Below, piece by piece: positions 32,496 through 45,299 of a DNA stretch of 64,000 nt. A model generated the notes under the pieces. It did not search any database and was not told the DNA's origin. It saw nothing but the letters and a program-made list of their open reading frames with translations. Each line of letters opens with the position of its first letter. The first letter of the stretch is position 1. The stretch is from Thalassia testudinum (lineage: Eukaryota > Streptophyta > Magnoliopsida > Alismatales > Hydrocharitaceae), in assembly GCA_037157565.1 (NCBI GenBank), contig JAZHRO010000013.1, positions 35,902,501-35,966,500 on the forward strand, read 5' to 3'. The translations under genes and the position numbers were made by a program.

Positions 32496-33852
32496 TAGTT
32501 GAATATATACATTGTAGTCTTGGAAAAGTGGAAAGGAAACGATAACTGCTTGTAAATTGGTTAACGGCTGCCTGTTATGAATGGATAAATACGGTTGAGA
32601 ACATGAATTGTATGGATATAAAGCTGGAACGGTGAAACCTAAATTGGCTGAGTTAAAAGAGCATGAACCCTACGGGGAATTAGGAGTAGAACTCCTGGAA
32701 AGTGAATGGAATAGAATTGGGGAAGTGAGCTGGCCCTTGAGTACGGAGTACCAAGGAGAGCAACTGTCCCCCTATTTAGTGCAGAGTGGAGCTAGCCGCC
32801 CCAGGGACCCGGGGTTAGGTCTGGCCACTTTGTACCGACTTTTGGCCCTCGTATACACAGTACCGAGGAGAGCTACTAGTGTAGGGAGAGCACTAGCTAC
32901 CCCACAGGCCCCGGGGTTCTGCTAGCCCTCCTACACCGACTTGTTAGGCCCGCTGGGCAAACCAGGGTAGTCAGGCAAGGATGCGCGGACTGTGGAGGGG
33001 CAAGACCCCTGTTTGGTTACTGTGGAGGGGCTGGACCCCTGTTACTGAGAGGGCTCTGCCCTATACTGGTTCCATGCTATTCTTTGGGCGCACCCGTTAA
33101 CGGAAACGACTGACCGCGTGCCAGTGCGGGGTAGCTACCCGTGCATTTATCCCGTGTGCCGTAGTCACCGTTACGTCTGTCAGAGACCTTGGGGTGGTTG
33201 AGTGAGGGTAGGACCGCCACGAGGGACTCTCCCGGCCAGGAGAGACCACGTGTTACTTCTACTTTTTGGAAAAGACTGCAATCAAGATCGTTCCCACGAG
33301 GAACATTCAAGATCAAGAGAAGGATCTGAGAAATAAATCAATAGTGAATAAATGGAAAAAATATAAAGAAAGAAAGTAAAAATACAACAGCTACTGTTCA
33401 CTCTACTGCTTCTTCTAGCTTTTAGTTGCCACTCTACTCAGCGTTTCGCTGACGTGTCACCCTTGTTACTTTTCAGGACCAGGTGTTGAGTAGCAAGAGT
33501 CAGCGGCTGCAGAGGGCGCTGGGCCTAGTAGAGCCCAGTAGTGTCATTTGTAGTACCCACTGTACTTTTTTGCTATTGTTGTGAGTAGTTTATGTTACCC
33601 CCTGTACTATCTTTATTGTAAGCTTCATGTTTATGTATATGTTTATTTCTCTACTGTTGTTGTGGTGTATACTGTAGTATTTTTTTTCTCTACTGCTGTA
33701 TTTTGTTATTGCTAGTTATATACATGTTGAATGTGGTTTATTTTACTGCTCTTTTGGTTACTTTCTCGTTGGACGACTGGGTCTTGGGGTCAGTCGAGTC
33801 GGTCCGATTCTCGTGTCTCGTAGGGATTCGGGAATCGAGTCATTACACTCTG

Positions 33853-36212
33853 TCTTCTTCTTCTTCTTTCGTTTGCTCTGGCCCTCCTTCTTCTTTTGTT
33901 TCTTCTTCTCTTGCTGCTGACTCACCTTTCTCGCCGACGTCTGATGCAGTGCTCAGACGACTCAACTGCTCGGTCGCTACAGTGCACCTCCTCTTCTTTT
34001 CCTTCAGCTTCTTTCCTTCCTGTCTTCTTCCTTCACCTACTTCTTCCTTCTTCTTTCTTCTTTCCTACGCACACACGCAAATATCAGCGCAAAACCTACC
34101 CTACCCCTTCCCTGCGTCTCTCTCTCTCTGGATCTCTCATTAGGAAGCTCTCCCAGAGCCGGGTAATCGGGTCGAGTCGCGTGCCCGGGTCCAGGCACAC
34201 CGGCGTGGGTGGTGCGTGAGGAGTGCACAGGAGTGGGAAGTCGGGTCGGGTCAGATCCGCATGGGCGTGTCGCAGACGAGACCCGGTGAGTAGGTGAGGG
34301 ACCTCACCCCAGTGCTATCGGAGGCAACCAGCCGATAGCACTTTTTCAATTTATGTATGGGCTTGCGCCCATACACTTCCGAGGTGGGACTAAATTCCCA
34401 CCTTCGCTCCGCTCGCCCGTAGGCGAGAAGTAGCCGTCAATTGGGCAGCAGCGAAGGCTTTGCGCTCCCAATTGAGAACTTGGACGCCTTCGCAGACTTG
34501 CCCCGCATTGCCTGGGGTCCGCGCCTGGAGTCGAAGGGACCTGGAGTTGCCTGCAAAGGAGCTCCTGCAGCTCGTCAATGGCGGCGAGGAGGGTGAACCT
34601 TGAAAGCACGAAGACGGCCATCCGGCCACGTCAGAAAACACAGGAAGCTTCGCCGGAGTGTGGCGAAGGTGGTGTGGGGGTCGGCAAGGTGTGAGAGTGC
34701 CTGTGGCCGTGCGCCTAGGGCACTCTATGTGCGTGAGAGTGGGTGTGTTCGGGGGGTGGTTTGGAGGTGCTAGGTGGTGGATGGAGGGCGGATTCAATGT
34801 CAATGAGGTGGTGCAAAGCTTAAGGGGTAGCTGGCGAGGCGGATGGAGGCGCGGAGTGGCGAGTATGCCTTGTCGGAGGGCAGCCGGAGATGGAGAAGGT
34901 GATGATGGACAGTGGTGGTCGGTGGGTTGAAACAGTAAATTAGGAAGGGGGAAATAACAGGGAGAGAAAAGGGAAAGTTTTTACCTGCCTAATTGACGAA
35001 GAGGGAGGGAGGTGGCGCTCGACGCGTACCTGCCAGCGCCGTAGACGAAGGAGCCCAGGGGAGGAGTAACGGCGACGAGGAAGAGATCTGAGGACGCCAG
35101 CTGGTGCGGCCTGACGTGGGACGATGAGGCAGAGTGGGCTCTGCTGCAGGTATGGCAGCAGAGCGACGAGGAGGAGGAGGAGAGTTCGCCGGAAGCTAGG
35201 GCAATCTGATCGAAGAGAGGGGAGACGAAATAGAGGGGTTTTCTCCGCCAGAAGTAGCTTGGAGTGACGGCAGCCCCTGCCGCTCCTTATAAAGGCACTG
35301 GCGCGGAGAGTGGCCCGAGTGACGTGCAAAGCTCGCCGGAGATGGCCGGAGATGGAGACCCATGCCTGTCGTGCATTCGCACGAGAGGCATGGGCGGTTG
35401 CAGGACACAGGGGAGGGTCCCTGCGATAGAGAACGACATAGGGAACCCCCTGCTCGTTCCTGAGAATGGGCGCCATGTCCTGTGCGGCGCCATCCTCTGC
35501 GCAAGGTTGCCGGAGGTATGGCGCCTACTCAGAATGGCAGGGAGGACCATTCTGCAAAGAACGACGAGAAAGATAGGAGGTAATGTGTAAGGGTTTCAAA
35601 AGATAAGGGTCAAAAAGTAATTCAAAAGGACCAATTTGTAAAGTTGGTCAAGATGGTCTTTTCTTAGGCCCAAATTTTTATACCAGCCTAATTTACACCT
35701 AAGGATTTTAATGGTTAAATTTTTTTTAGGTTTGACCACGTTGGCTGGTCAATTTGTGTAAAAACCCAAATTAAGTCATAAATTGGGCAAGGTTCTCATT
35801 TTAGGTCAAAATAGGTTGCAAAGGCCAAATTGAAGGTTCTAAGCCTTAGGAAGTATTTTTATATGAATTTTAGAGGGTCTAGTTGATTTTTATCTTGCCT
35901 CGAACCTCGTGAATAAGGTGAGTTTATTTTAGGGTTACAGAATGTCATTTAATTCCTAGAAGTTGCTATAACCCTTTTCAGATCAAATCACCCCACTTTC
36001 TTCCTCATTAAGCTTATTTGACCTGTATTTAGACCCTTAAATACCCTGTTTGTGTACTGCATTGGTAAAATTACAGTTTTACCCCTCATGAGCTGTTTTA
36101 CTCTTCATTCAGAATTCTCTGAGTTAAGCTTCTCTTTAGGTTTTGTAGGAGCTTCTTCACACTTATTTAGATTAAATTGTGCTAGTTAGGGTTCATGATG
36201 AGGCTCTCATCA
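33853..36212 (-). mobile_element. Element D 3' LTR, main segment
   Basis: Resumes the D LTR after C and its duplicated CTCT[T/G]; it matches 47700-50056 base for base with scattered differences. Its start, TGATGAGAGCC reading leftwards from 36212, is next to the purine-rich tract. Contains the three-hairpin cluster at 34312-34402. Confidence 0.9.
34312..34402. repeat. Cluster of three hairpins in D 3' LTR
   Basis: Stem 1: GTGCTATCGG with CCGATAGCAC (34312-34341). Stem 2: TGTATGGGC with GCCCATACA around TTGC (34354-34375). Stem 3: GGTGGGA with TCCCACC (34383-34402). The 5' LTR has the same cluster at 48150-48239. Confidence 0.8.
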
Positions 36213-36224
36213 TACCCCCATGTC
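36213..36224 (-). promoter_or_regulatory. Polypurine tract of element D
   Basis: On the minus strand CATGGGGGTA immediately precedes the LTR start TGATGAG. A purine-rich run at this place primes plus-strand cDNA. It contrasts with the chromoviruses here. Confidence 0.75.
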
Positions 36225-37888
36225 TAGCTTTTGCTAGTCCCTTAGCAAAATTTTAAGGTTTCAACCCTTGTTCTAGACCATGAAGTTCTTAATGAGTTTA
36301 GATAAGTACTTTTTCTTTTGTAACCTTGATTAGGTCAGAATGTTAACCATAGGCCTAAAAGATACTCTAGTACCAACCAAGATCCAGATCTGTCTAGCCT
36401 TAGCCTCAGTCCTTAGCAAAGGTTTTTAAGGCCTACAGAAGCTAACCTAAGGCTTATTGGACTTTGTGGTTAAAGCACCCGTGCTTGAGATAATTTTAGC
36501 CCTGGTTCAGTTCACAGTGTGTTTTGTAAGAAAGAGAGGTAGAAGATTATGTGTTTGGAGAGTTTTCTCTCTCTTTTTCTTTTTAATTCTAGCTTAGGAT
36601 TGGCTTCTCAACACGGTCTGTATCAGATTCCTTGTCCCCATTATCAATCCTTAAGGGTTCCTGACAGTCGATGCTTCGAGATTGCACCGCCCATGGTAAC
36701 CCCCGTAACCCTGGCTTTCGAGATTTCGAGATAATCCCGTCCATGGTGTTCCGTGGCCGAATTCAGACCCCAGCAATTGACACTTCGTGATAATGCCATC
36801 CATGGAATCTGAATCAGCAAAGTGCTTACATGAACCCAATAGGATATGTAAATATCCTAAGAGACAAGCACCGAGGAGATGATATTTTGTTACGCATCTT
36901 CGAGGGGAATTTCCCACCTCTCCGTGCTGGGGACTCGTCTAAATCAACTTGTGTTAATCAGCCTCTCCTATTCTAGGTGTCATTTTCAGAATTTTTGCAA
37001 TGCTTCTGCGTGATTTTGATTTTTATGTTTACTGAACCAGGCTGTGTGAAATTTGGGTGCTTAGGTTACTGAGTCCCATAAACCAAAAGTTAGTTAACGA
37101 GGTCAAATACTCCCTAAGCCTTAGACCTAATACTTAAGGTTTTTATTTTCCTCAACCTCTTGAGGAATATCTAGATCTTAATGGGTACTAAGAGTCTATC
37201 CAAGAATGCCTAAGGTTTGCGTTCTTACTAATCTCACTGTACACTTTCCATTTCTTTTCCTGAATGAGGTCTAGAACTTAGGTTAACTCCTTAATTTCTT
37301 ACTAATGACTATCTCTTTTCTTTCATTTTGTGCTCCTTTTTATCATTTTGTTCTTTTTCTCCTCCTCCTTTGTAGAGTCCACAAAATTTTCTTTCCTCCT
37401 CTAAAAAAAAAATTTTTTTTTTAATTTTTATGGTGTTTTTGGCATATGTGAATTTTTTTATTTAAAACCTTTTCTTGTGAGTTTTGCACTTTCATGCCCC
37501 TATGCCTAAGATTTGCAATGTCCTCATTGTAACTTAGGATGGTTTTTATTTAACTTAGTTCATACATTAGGACAGATGTTTTGATGAATGAATGGGTCGG
37601 GGTGACTGTTGCGGATGATTTCTAATCTCAAATGCAGGCACCTGAAGTGGAGTCGGTTGTCCTAAAGGGTGAACCTTAAGTGCGAAGAGGTGTCAGGAAA
37701 GGTTTCGGGTTTTTTCAAAAAGAGTGACGGGCTGCCTCCTGTTGAGCGCTGATTTTTACGCCATTGGTTGGGCGCAATATGCTCAAGGAAAATGGAGGAT
37801 AAATGATGACTCAGCCAAATCTGTAGAGGTTACATCGATGAACGATTTGAGTCTCTGACCGTTCACAATGAAAGGTTCGGAATCATGG
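36225..37888 (-). other. Non-coding 3' region of D (no envelope-like ORF seen)
   Basis: About 1.66 kb between integrase and the purine tract. Some Athila elements have a third ORF here; I see only short stop-riddled frames and an A/T run near 37405-37430. Confidence 0.65.
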
Positions 37889-39437
37889 CTAAGCGGACTG
37901 ATTTCGACGGCTCCATTTCCAAAAACTTGTCGGACAAGGTATGGTCCGACCCACTTGGATTCCCAGGGAAGAGTTTGAGTCGGGCATCGAAGAGTAGGAC
38001 CTTCTGACCAGGATGAAAGATCTTTCTAGATATGTGCTTGTCATGGAAGGCTTTAACCCTCTCTTTGTAGATTCACGAGTTCTCGCACGCATCAAGGTGT
38101 AATTCATCAATCTCGCTTATCTGAAGGTTTCTGTGAGTTCCAGCCTTGGAAAGATCTAAATTACAACTCTGTACTGCCCAATAGGCTTTGTGCTCCAGTT
38201 CGACGGGAAGGTGACATGCCTTCCCGTACACCAGTCTAAAAGGAGACATGCCTAATTGGATTTTGTGGGCGGTCCTATAAGCCCACAAAGCTTCTGGAAG
38301 TTGGGACGACCAGTCCTTCCTATCAGGCCGAACAGTGACCTGTAGGATTTTCTTGATCTCCCGATTTGATAGCTCAGCTAGACCATTAGTCTAGGGGTGA
38401 TAAGGAGTAGAGATTCGGTGAGACACCCCGTATTTGGTCATCAGTGACCTGAACTGAGCATTCGTAAAATACGTTCCCCTGTCAGAGATGATTGCACAAG
38501 GAATCCCGAACCGTGAGAAGATATTGTGATGAATGAATTTGATAACGATTTTATGATCACAGGTTCGGGTCGGTATGGCTACGATCCATTTGGACACGTA
38601 GTCCACAGCCAGCAGAATATACTCGAAGCTGTCCGAAACAAGAAAGGGGCCCATAAAATCAATCCCCCAAATGTCGAAGATTTCGCATACGAGAATCGGC
38701 TGCAAAGGCATCATGTCGTGATGGCTCATGTTACCCAAAGTTTGGCAACGACTGCATGCCTTGCAGTGATTGTATGTGTCCTTGAATAAAGTGGGCCAAT
38801 AAAAGCCACACTGGAGGATTTTTGATGCGGTTTTGTACCCAGAGAAGTGGCCACCGCATGCTTGGTCATGGCAGAAGGAGAGAATATCATTGATTTCACC
38901 CTCCGGGACACATCGCCGGATGATTTGGTCAGCACCTATGCGGAAGAGGTACAGGTCTTCCCAGATGTAGTACTTGGCATCAGAGCGTAATTTATCTTTC
39001 TTGGCCTTCGACCAGTCAAACGGGATCTGATGAGATGCCAAGTAGTTTACTATATTAGCAAACCATGGAAGCCTAGTACCAATAGTCAGTAGGCGCTCAT
39101 CAGGAAAATGCTTAGTGATGGGTCCAGAAGGGTTGATGATCTCAGAAGGAAGGTGAGACAAATGGTCAGCTACCACATTTTGTCTTCCTGCCTTGTCGTG
39201 AATCTCGAGATCGAATTCTTGCAACAGAAAGATCCATCGGATTAGTCGGGGCTTCACGTCCTTCTTGGCAAGGAGATGCCTCACAGCTGTGTGATCCGAG
39301 TAGATGATGACGTGGGAACCCAGGAGATAGGATTGGAATTTTTCGAGGGCAAATACTACGGCTAGCAGCTCTTTCTCCGTAACTGTGTAGTTATGCTGAG
39401 CCTCGTCAAGTGTCTTGCTAGCATAGTAGATGACCAC
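37889..39437 (-). pseudogene. Element D RNase H and integrase
   Basis: RNase H C-terminal half (VIYYASKTLDEAQHNYTVTE, then LLAVVFALEKFQSYLLG, then VVADHLSHL) and integrase with zinc finger (H..H, then CKACSRCQ at about 38760), core Asp in IWGIDFMGPF, second Asp in IISDRGTYFTN and the third region in [19 protein letters not shown]. The stop at about 38391 interrupts the typical YHPQTNG motif. The frame shifts near 37900-38080, where the C-terminal part ([13 protein letters not shown]) is found. The style matches Athila elements. It would insert the cDNA copy in the genome but is inactive. Confidence 0.88.
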
Positions 39438-40640
39438 GGGTTTCCCGTCAACTTTCTACCCCAGAACCGCTCCTACAGTGAAATCAGATGCATCGCACAT
39501 GATCTCAAAGGGTTGAGACCAATCAGAAGATTGTAGGATCGGGGCCTGGGTGACTCAGTCACGAAGGTTCTCAAAGGCTTGAGTGCATTCCTTGGAGATC
39601 TCAAAGGGTACATCCTTAGAGAGAAGAGTAGTCATGGGGCACGCGATTTTCGAAAAATCAGGAATGAAACGACGGTAAAACCGACGTGCCCTAGAAAAGA
39701 ATGAATGTCCCTGATCGAGCTAGGCATAGGAAGCTGAGAAATTAGATCAACCTTGGCTCGATCCACTTGGATGCCTTTCTCAGAAATTAGATGTCCTAGG
39801 ACGATCCCCTCAGGCACCATAAAGTGGCTCTTTTCCCAGGAAAGAACCAAATTTACATCGATGCAATGCCTGAGTATATGAACCAAGTGCTGGAGGCAAT
39901 CATCAAATGATGCCCTGAAAACTGAGAAGTCATCCATGAAGACTTTCAGATAATCACCTACCATATCAGAGAATATGGCAAGCATGCACTGCTGAAAAGT
40001 CGTGGGTGCATTGCAGAGACCGAAAGGCATCCTTCGGAATGCGTATGTCTCGAAGGGGCAGGTGAACGTGGTCTTCTCTTGGTCCTCAGGATGAATAGCC
40101 ACTTGGTTATAACCGGAGTACCCATCAAGAAAGCAGAAGAATCGATTTCCCGTTAATTTCTTAAGAATCTGATCGATGAAGAGTAGTGGGAAATGATCCT
40201 TCTTCATGAAGGAATTGAGTCTTCAGTAATCTATGCAGACTCTCCACGAGTTGGCTATTCGGGTAGGTATGATCTCTCCAGTTTCAGTCGTGATGGTGGT
40301 GAGCCCTGCCTTTTTAGGCACAACCTGGATTGGGCTCACCCAACGACTGTCGGAGATCGGTACCTGCTAGTGGAGGAAGACCTCCTAGGGATAAGAGACA
40401 TAAGGCTAAAGAGAGAGCCAAAAAAGGATCTTTCGTGTATAATCCTGCATAATCGGGTAGATGATCCCTGCATCTAACCACTTAATGATCTCCTTTTTCA
40501 CGACCTCCTGCAGATTGGGATTCAAACGTCTCTGCATCTCATGGGAAGGTCGTGCGCCCTCTTCAGAATAGATACGGTGTGTGCAATAAGAGGGACTTAT
40601 TCCAGTCAAGTCATTGAGAGTCCAACCAATGGCTCTGCGA
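39438..40640 (-). pseudogene. Element D reverse transcriptase
   Basis: From the N-terminus: a region near 40609-40410 (ARPSHEMQRRLNPNLQEVVK), a stretch with several stops (40210-40400), then the core at 39632-40207: KDHFPLLFIDQILKKLTGN, FRRMPFGLCNAPTTFQQCM and the catalytic LKVFMDDFSVF at about 39945. It lies in a different frame from the protease, so a shift occurred near 40640-40660, and another before RNase H. The start of the RNase H domain is in the stop-rich part at 39438-39630. Confidence 0.87.
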
Positions 40641-41541
40641 TGTTGCTGGAGAACAGTAATCAGACGGGATTCCTGATCAGGAGTGAGCTTATTATAGTTA
40701 CAGGAAAAGTCTGATTAGAACCCAAAAAGATGTATTTCAAATGGTCGAGAAGGGGTTTTAGTTCAAGAATGGGGTTATCAACAGCAGCGGGTGGTTCAAG
40801 GTGAATGTGAGGTTCAAGGATAGGAGTTATGGATTTGTCTGAATCAGGGTTTGACTCCTCTAATTGCGGTTCAAGATCTTCTTGTGGTTGATGAGGCATA
40901 ATCAGGTTATTCTCAAATTATGTTTCATCAACCAAAGCTCTAATATCACAGATTTGTTTAATGACACCGCAATTGATTCCTTGTTGGGCCTTAAAGATAT
41001 CAATTTTGAGGGTTTGATTCCCAAATTTCAGTTCTATTTGGACCTCCTCACAACTAATGTTGGCCCTAGCAGTGGCCAGGAAAGGTCTCCCTAGAATGAT
41101 CGGTGTATCCCTAGGGTTTTCAGGTGCGTCCATGTCTAAGACTATGAAGTCTACAGGGAAATAGAAATCTCGCACCCTTACAATAACATCCTCAAGAATC
41201 CCTTTAGGTCACTTTATAGATCGATCTGCTAACTGTAGTATCACCTCAGTAGGTTTTAGCTCAGATTCTTCTAGGTGGTTAAGTAAGGATGTGGGTATCA
41301 AATTTGTGGAAGCAACCAAGTCTAGCAATGCTCTGTCGAACTGGGTTTTACCTATTTTGCATGAAATCAGGGGAGTACCTGGGTCTTTTTCCTTGGGTGG
41401 GAGTCTGCTCAAGATTACAGAGCTGGCTTGCCCTGACAGTATAATTGGACTCCCACTCTTGGTTCGCAGCTTACGCTGAGGTGTACACACATTCTTCAAG
41501 AATCGTGCGTAAGCCAGTATGTGGCAAATTGCATCCATCAA
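40641..41541 (-). pseudogene. Element D protease region
   Basis: Aspartic protease homology: FDRALLDLVASTNLIP at about 41330 (the usual DLGAS loop is DLVAS), LKPTEVILQLADRSIK, FPVDFIVLDM and PIILGRPFLATARA (the flap-end region, about 41090). TGA at about 41206 splits the domain; a CGA-to-TGA change would explain it. An acidic linker (LEPQLEESNPDSDKSI) follows before RT. Confidence 0.85.
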
Positions 41542-42980
41542 GGGGATGTTTATTTGGACCTACTTAAAGAACTTGACCAGGTCCTCCTCAGGAGCCACGG
41601 ATTTGGTTGTTTTCTTTCCCTTGGTCAAGGCCTCGGGGAATGGAATCTTGGTTGGTTCCTCTAGGATAGGTCCAGGTCTTTGATCAGGGATAGGAACGTC
41701 CTGGATTACTGTCCTAGGTTTTGGGTCACTACCAGGCTTGGAGTGGTTTGGATAAGGTGGATCTTGGGTCTCCTTACCACTACGAGTGGTCACAGAATTC
41801 AGTCCTGCCTGGATCTGGTTAGGGTTTGATAGGATGGGTTGCTACTGATAACTCGCATAAGAAGTTGAGGCCTCCATCCCATCAGGTGAAGGAACAGAGG
41901 GGGCCTGATAAACCATGCGTGCTTGGCTCGAGTTTGGGTTCATAATGCACCGCTGGGTCAGCACGTTATTAGGGTTAGGAAGAGGTTGAGAAGGAAGTGT
42001 GCTTGGTTGGCGAGAATTTGCCAACTAGGCCTGCTGGTTTCGAACCTCTGTGATTTCGTCCTTGTGTTGCTTCTGAATAGCCGCATTCGTTCTCTGAATG
42101 TCAGCCAAAGTTTGAAGGATGAGGGACATTTGGTCTTGGTTTGGCCCGGATGGATAAGTAGGGTTGGGCCGAGGCTAAGGCGGCTGGTGAGGATGAGGTG
42201 GTTGTGGACGGGGCTGAAAGGGTGGTCTTTGAGTTTGGGAATTTCCCGCCCACTGGAAGTTGGGATGGTTTCGCCATCCAGGATTGTAGGTATTAGAAAA
42301 TGAGTCATTATGGATGGCATTGAGGTCCTTGCAGGTCTGAGGAGCCTCCGAAGAGTCGGAGAATGGGGGAGTGGAATTCCCCCGGCTAGTATAGAAAGGG
42401 TCGGAGCATCCTCCGATTTGAGAGTTAGATGGGGGTGGATATGGATCCATCCCAGGAGAAGGTCGGTGGAAAATGTTTTGCACAGTCTCCCGTGTGGAAG
42501 GAGGCTGTGCAAAGGAATTATGCGCAGAGGTGGCTCGCTGCAAGTGCTGAGTCAGCTCATCCACCTTCTTCTCAATAATAGAGACCTTATCCAATCGACT
42601 GGCCATCAATTCCAGGTCGACTGATGCGGACAGGCCCTGCGTCTCGTGTGCTCCCCTAAGGTTCGTCGATGCGCGGGTATTCGTCCTGTCGAATAATCCC
42701 ATGGAGTCATTATTAATGGAGTTCTCGCACATATTTTCGAGAATCTCCCACACGGTGTCCTCATGCTGACCCATGATATTCCCTCCGCAAGTTGCATTAA
42801 CGAATAGCCTAATATCCTCACGGAGTCCCTGGTAAAAAGACTGGACTTGTTCCCATTTAGGAACTCCGTGATGGGGGCACTTTCTCATGAGATCCTGAAA
42901 GCGATCCCATGCCTCATGGAGAGGTTCTCCCGTCTGTTGCATGAAGTGGGTAATCTGATGGCACAAGGCATTGATCCGAC
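41542..42980 (-). pseudogene. Element D gag, C-terminal part
   Basis: Continues the gag frame on the other side of solo LTR H: WDRFQDLMRKCPHHGVPKWE, FYQGLREDIRLFVNATCGG, a Pro/Gln-rich stretch with YNPGWRNHPNFQWAG, and TTRSGKETQDPPYP, a style known in Athila gag. TAG or TGA stops lie at about 42172, 42025, 41839 and 41557 in one frame. Gag makes the particle. No CCHC zinc knuckle is visible, which is normal for Athila gag. Confidence 0.86.
42976..42980. repeat. Target-site duplication of solo LTR H, left copy
   Basis: CCGAC, identical to 45832-45836. Confidence 0.92.
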
Positions 42981-43906
42981 TGATGAGAACCTTGTCATAA
43001 ACCCTAAACTAGCACCATTTAACCCTGATTTGCAAGAAAAAGCTCCTACATAACCTTAGAAAGGCTTGGCTCAGAGAGATTCTGAGTTTGCAAAGAAAAC
43101 ATAAACTGAGGGGTAAAAATGCAATTTCACCAATCCAATCTGAAAACAGGGTAAATCAGGGTCCAAACATAGGTCAAAATAACCTAATAAGAAGAAAAGT
43201 GGGATGAAATGACTCAACAAGGGCTACAGCAACTCCGAAGAATTAAATGACATCCAAACCCTAAAAATAAACCCACTTAAATACATGAGGTTCGAGGTAG
43301 AGAAAAAATAAACTAAACCCTCTAAAATTCATAGAAAAATAATCTCTAGGGTTTAGAACCTTCAATTTGGCCTTAGAAACCCATTTTGACCTACATTGAA
43401 AACCATGCCCAATTAACAATTTAATTTGGGTTTTTACGTAAATTGATCGGTCAAACAAGGTTTAACATAGAAATAAAATTCACCATCAGAATCCTTAGGT
43501 CCTAATTAGTCATGTATAAAAACTTGAGCCTAAGAAGAAACCTTCTTGACCAAATTTACACTTTGGTCCTCATATATTTACTTTTTGGCCCTCAACTTTT
43601 GAACCCCCACATTTTGGCCCCTAACTCTCCTTCGTTCTTTGCGTTCAGGTCCCTCCTGCAAAACCTGACCAGCACCATGCTCCGACGACCTTGCGCGGAG
43701 CATGGCGCCGCGCAGGGTGAGGGGGAAGGCCTGCCAGGTCAAATGAGGGTGCCCTGCGTCGTCAGCCAACGCAGGAGCACCCCCCTGAGTGCTGCGACCA
43801 CCCATACCGCCCGTGCGAACGCACGGACGGTATGGGTATCGTTCCTCCGGCGTCCTCCGGCGAGGGAGACACGTCGTCTCCCTCTGCCCTCCTCTCTAGT
43901 TCTGCC

Positions 43907-43916
43907 CCTATAAATA
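43907..43916 (+). promoter_or_regulatory. Predicted TATA box of LTR H
   Basis: CTATAAATAC in GC-rich surroundings; transcription would begin about 30 bp on. Motif-based prediction. Confidence 0.55.
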
Positions 43917-44787
43917 CCCCCGTCGCTCCGCCGTTCTTCCCAACTCGGATCTGATGGAGATACCCCCTCACTTCCTCTCTTCCCACTCCGACAGACGCCC
44001 CCTTGCTCCGGCGGTTTCTCCTCCTCCTCCTCTTCGCTCTGCTGCAATACCAGCAGCAGAGACTTCTTCCTGATTCTCCTCCGCGTCGCGCAATACCGGC
44101 GCGCGCTGCCTCTGCCCCGTCGTCGCCGCCGTCCTCCCCCACTGGGCATTTCTTCTCCAGCTCCGGTAGGTACGAGCCGGCAGCTCTTCATCCCCTTCGT
44201 CACTTTAGCTAGATTAGAATTAGTCTTCTCTATCCTCTCTCTCTTTTCCCCCTGCTATTTTTATCTAATTACCCCTCGACCGTGCCTAATCACCCTCACC
44301 TTCTCCACCTCCGGCCACACTCCGGCGACCCGCTCCCATCACTCCAACAACCCACACGGCTCGCCGACCACCGCAGAACCTTCACCTCCTTACCATGATC
44401 ATCCTCCGCCTTTCCACTTCCCCCAAATCGCCCTCTGCAACTCCACCGAATACACCCATTTCCCAACCCGCAGTTTGACCTAGGGCGGACCTTAGGCTCC
44501 GCCCCGCCACCTGCAGACCCTCCAACCACCTTCGCCGTGCCACAGCGAAGGTCCTCCGCGTATCTAATTAGGTCGAGAGGCCCTTTCTCTGTAAACAGGA
44601 ACTTCGCTCGCCGCCGCCATTGCTGAGGTGAAGAAGCTCCTTCGACCTGTTGCTCCAGGCATGCCACGCCCAGATCAGGCTCCCAGGCTGCGTGGGGTGC
44701 CTTCGCGAAGTGCCAGGCTGCAGCTGAGGCGAAGCCCTCGCACGAAGCCTCGACTGCCGCTGCTTCCTCCGCGCGGGCGCCCAAATT

Positions 44788-44812
44788 GGGGTGGGACATT
44801 TGGTCCCACCCC
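44788..44812. repeat. Conserved LTR hairpin in H
   Basis: GGGGTGGGAC and GTCCCACCCC form a perfect 10-bp stem around ATTTG. D has the same stem core (GTGGGAC/GTCCCAC) with another loop at 48222-48239. Confidence 0.8.
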
Positions 44813-45000
44813 GGAAACTCGCAGAGGCGCGCGGGCGCTTAGAGGCAAAAAGTGCCTTAATCTGTTCGCCTCAGATCACGGGGTGAGGTCCCCTTCACCC
44901 GCCCGATTACCCGGCCTCGTCCGCGCTCACGCCCCGCGGACCTGGCCCGACCCGACTAAGCCCGACCTGCACTCCTCGCCCACCACCGCACACTGGTGGG

Positions 45001-45160
45001 CCTGGACCCGGGTGCGACCCGCGTACCCGACTATCCGGCAGCACTGGGAGAGCTATCCCATGAGTGAACTCTGAGAGAGGCCTGGACCCGGGCGCGACCC
45101 GCGTACCCGATTACCCGGTTGCTCTGGGAGAGCTTTCCTAAGAGCGAATTCAGAGAGAGA
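45001..45160. repeat. 80-bp tandem duplication in LTR H
   Basis: Unit 1 45001-45080 and unit 2 45081-45160, both starting CCTGGACCCGGG and containing a GGGAGAGCT core. D's LTR has one unit. Confidence 0.85.
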
Positions 45161-45299
45161 GAGACGCGGGGGAGGGTAGAGTAGGTTTTGCCCTCTGATC
45201 GAACTTTGAGTGTGCAGGCACAGGTGAAGAAGAAGAAGAAGAGAAGGCAGGAAGGAGAAGAAGAAAGCTGAGGAAGACACTGTAGCAGCAGCAGTTTAA

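Larger units (their letters stand above)
14337..33847 (+). mobile_element. Chromovirus C (Tekay/Del-like), with B nested in its 5' LTR
   Basis: Complete Ty3/gypsy element on the plus strand: 5' LTR 14337-15113 plus 24150-26104 (2,732 bp), primer site 26108-26120, gag 26288-27423, pol to 31045, 3' LTR 31129-33847 (2,719 bp). Flanks are CTCTT (14332-14336) and CTCTG (33848-33852), one mismatch, consistent with a 5-bp target duplication. The element without B is about 10.5 kb. Domain order protease, RT, RNase H, integrase, chromodomain defines a chromovirus. Many stops and at least two frameshifts make it non-coding now. Confidence 0.92.
31129..33847 (+). mobile_element. Chromovirus C 3' LTR (2,719 bp)
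   Basis: Uninterrupted, so it is the best reference for the family's LTR here. In order: TATCACGAGC start (TG changed to TA), palindromes 31158-32060, TATA box near 31341, hairpin 31639-31663, donor-like GTAGAA at 31729, CCTAGG repeats 32355-32495, end CATTACA at 33847. Confidence 0.93.

Noticed and set aside
36225..37888. Possible envelope-like gene in D
   Set aside because: No long frame, signal peptide or membrane segment; only stop-rich sequence.
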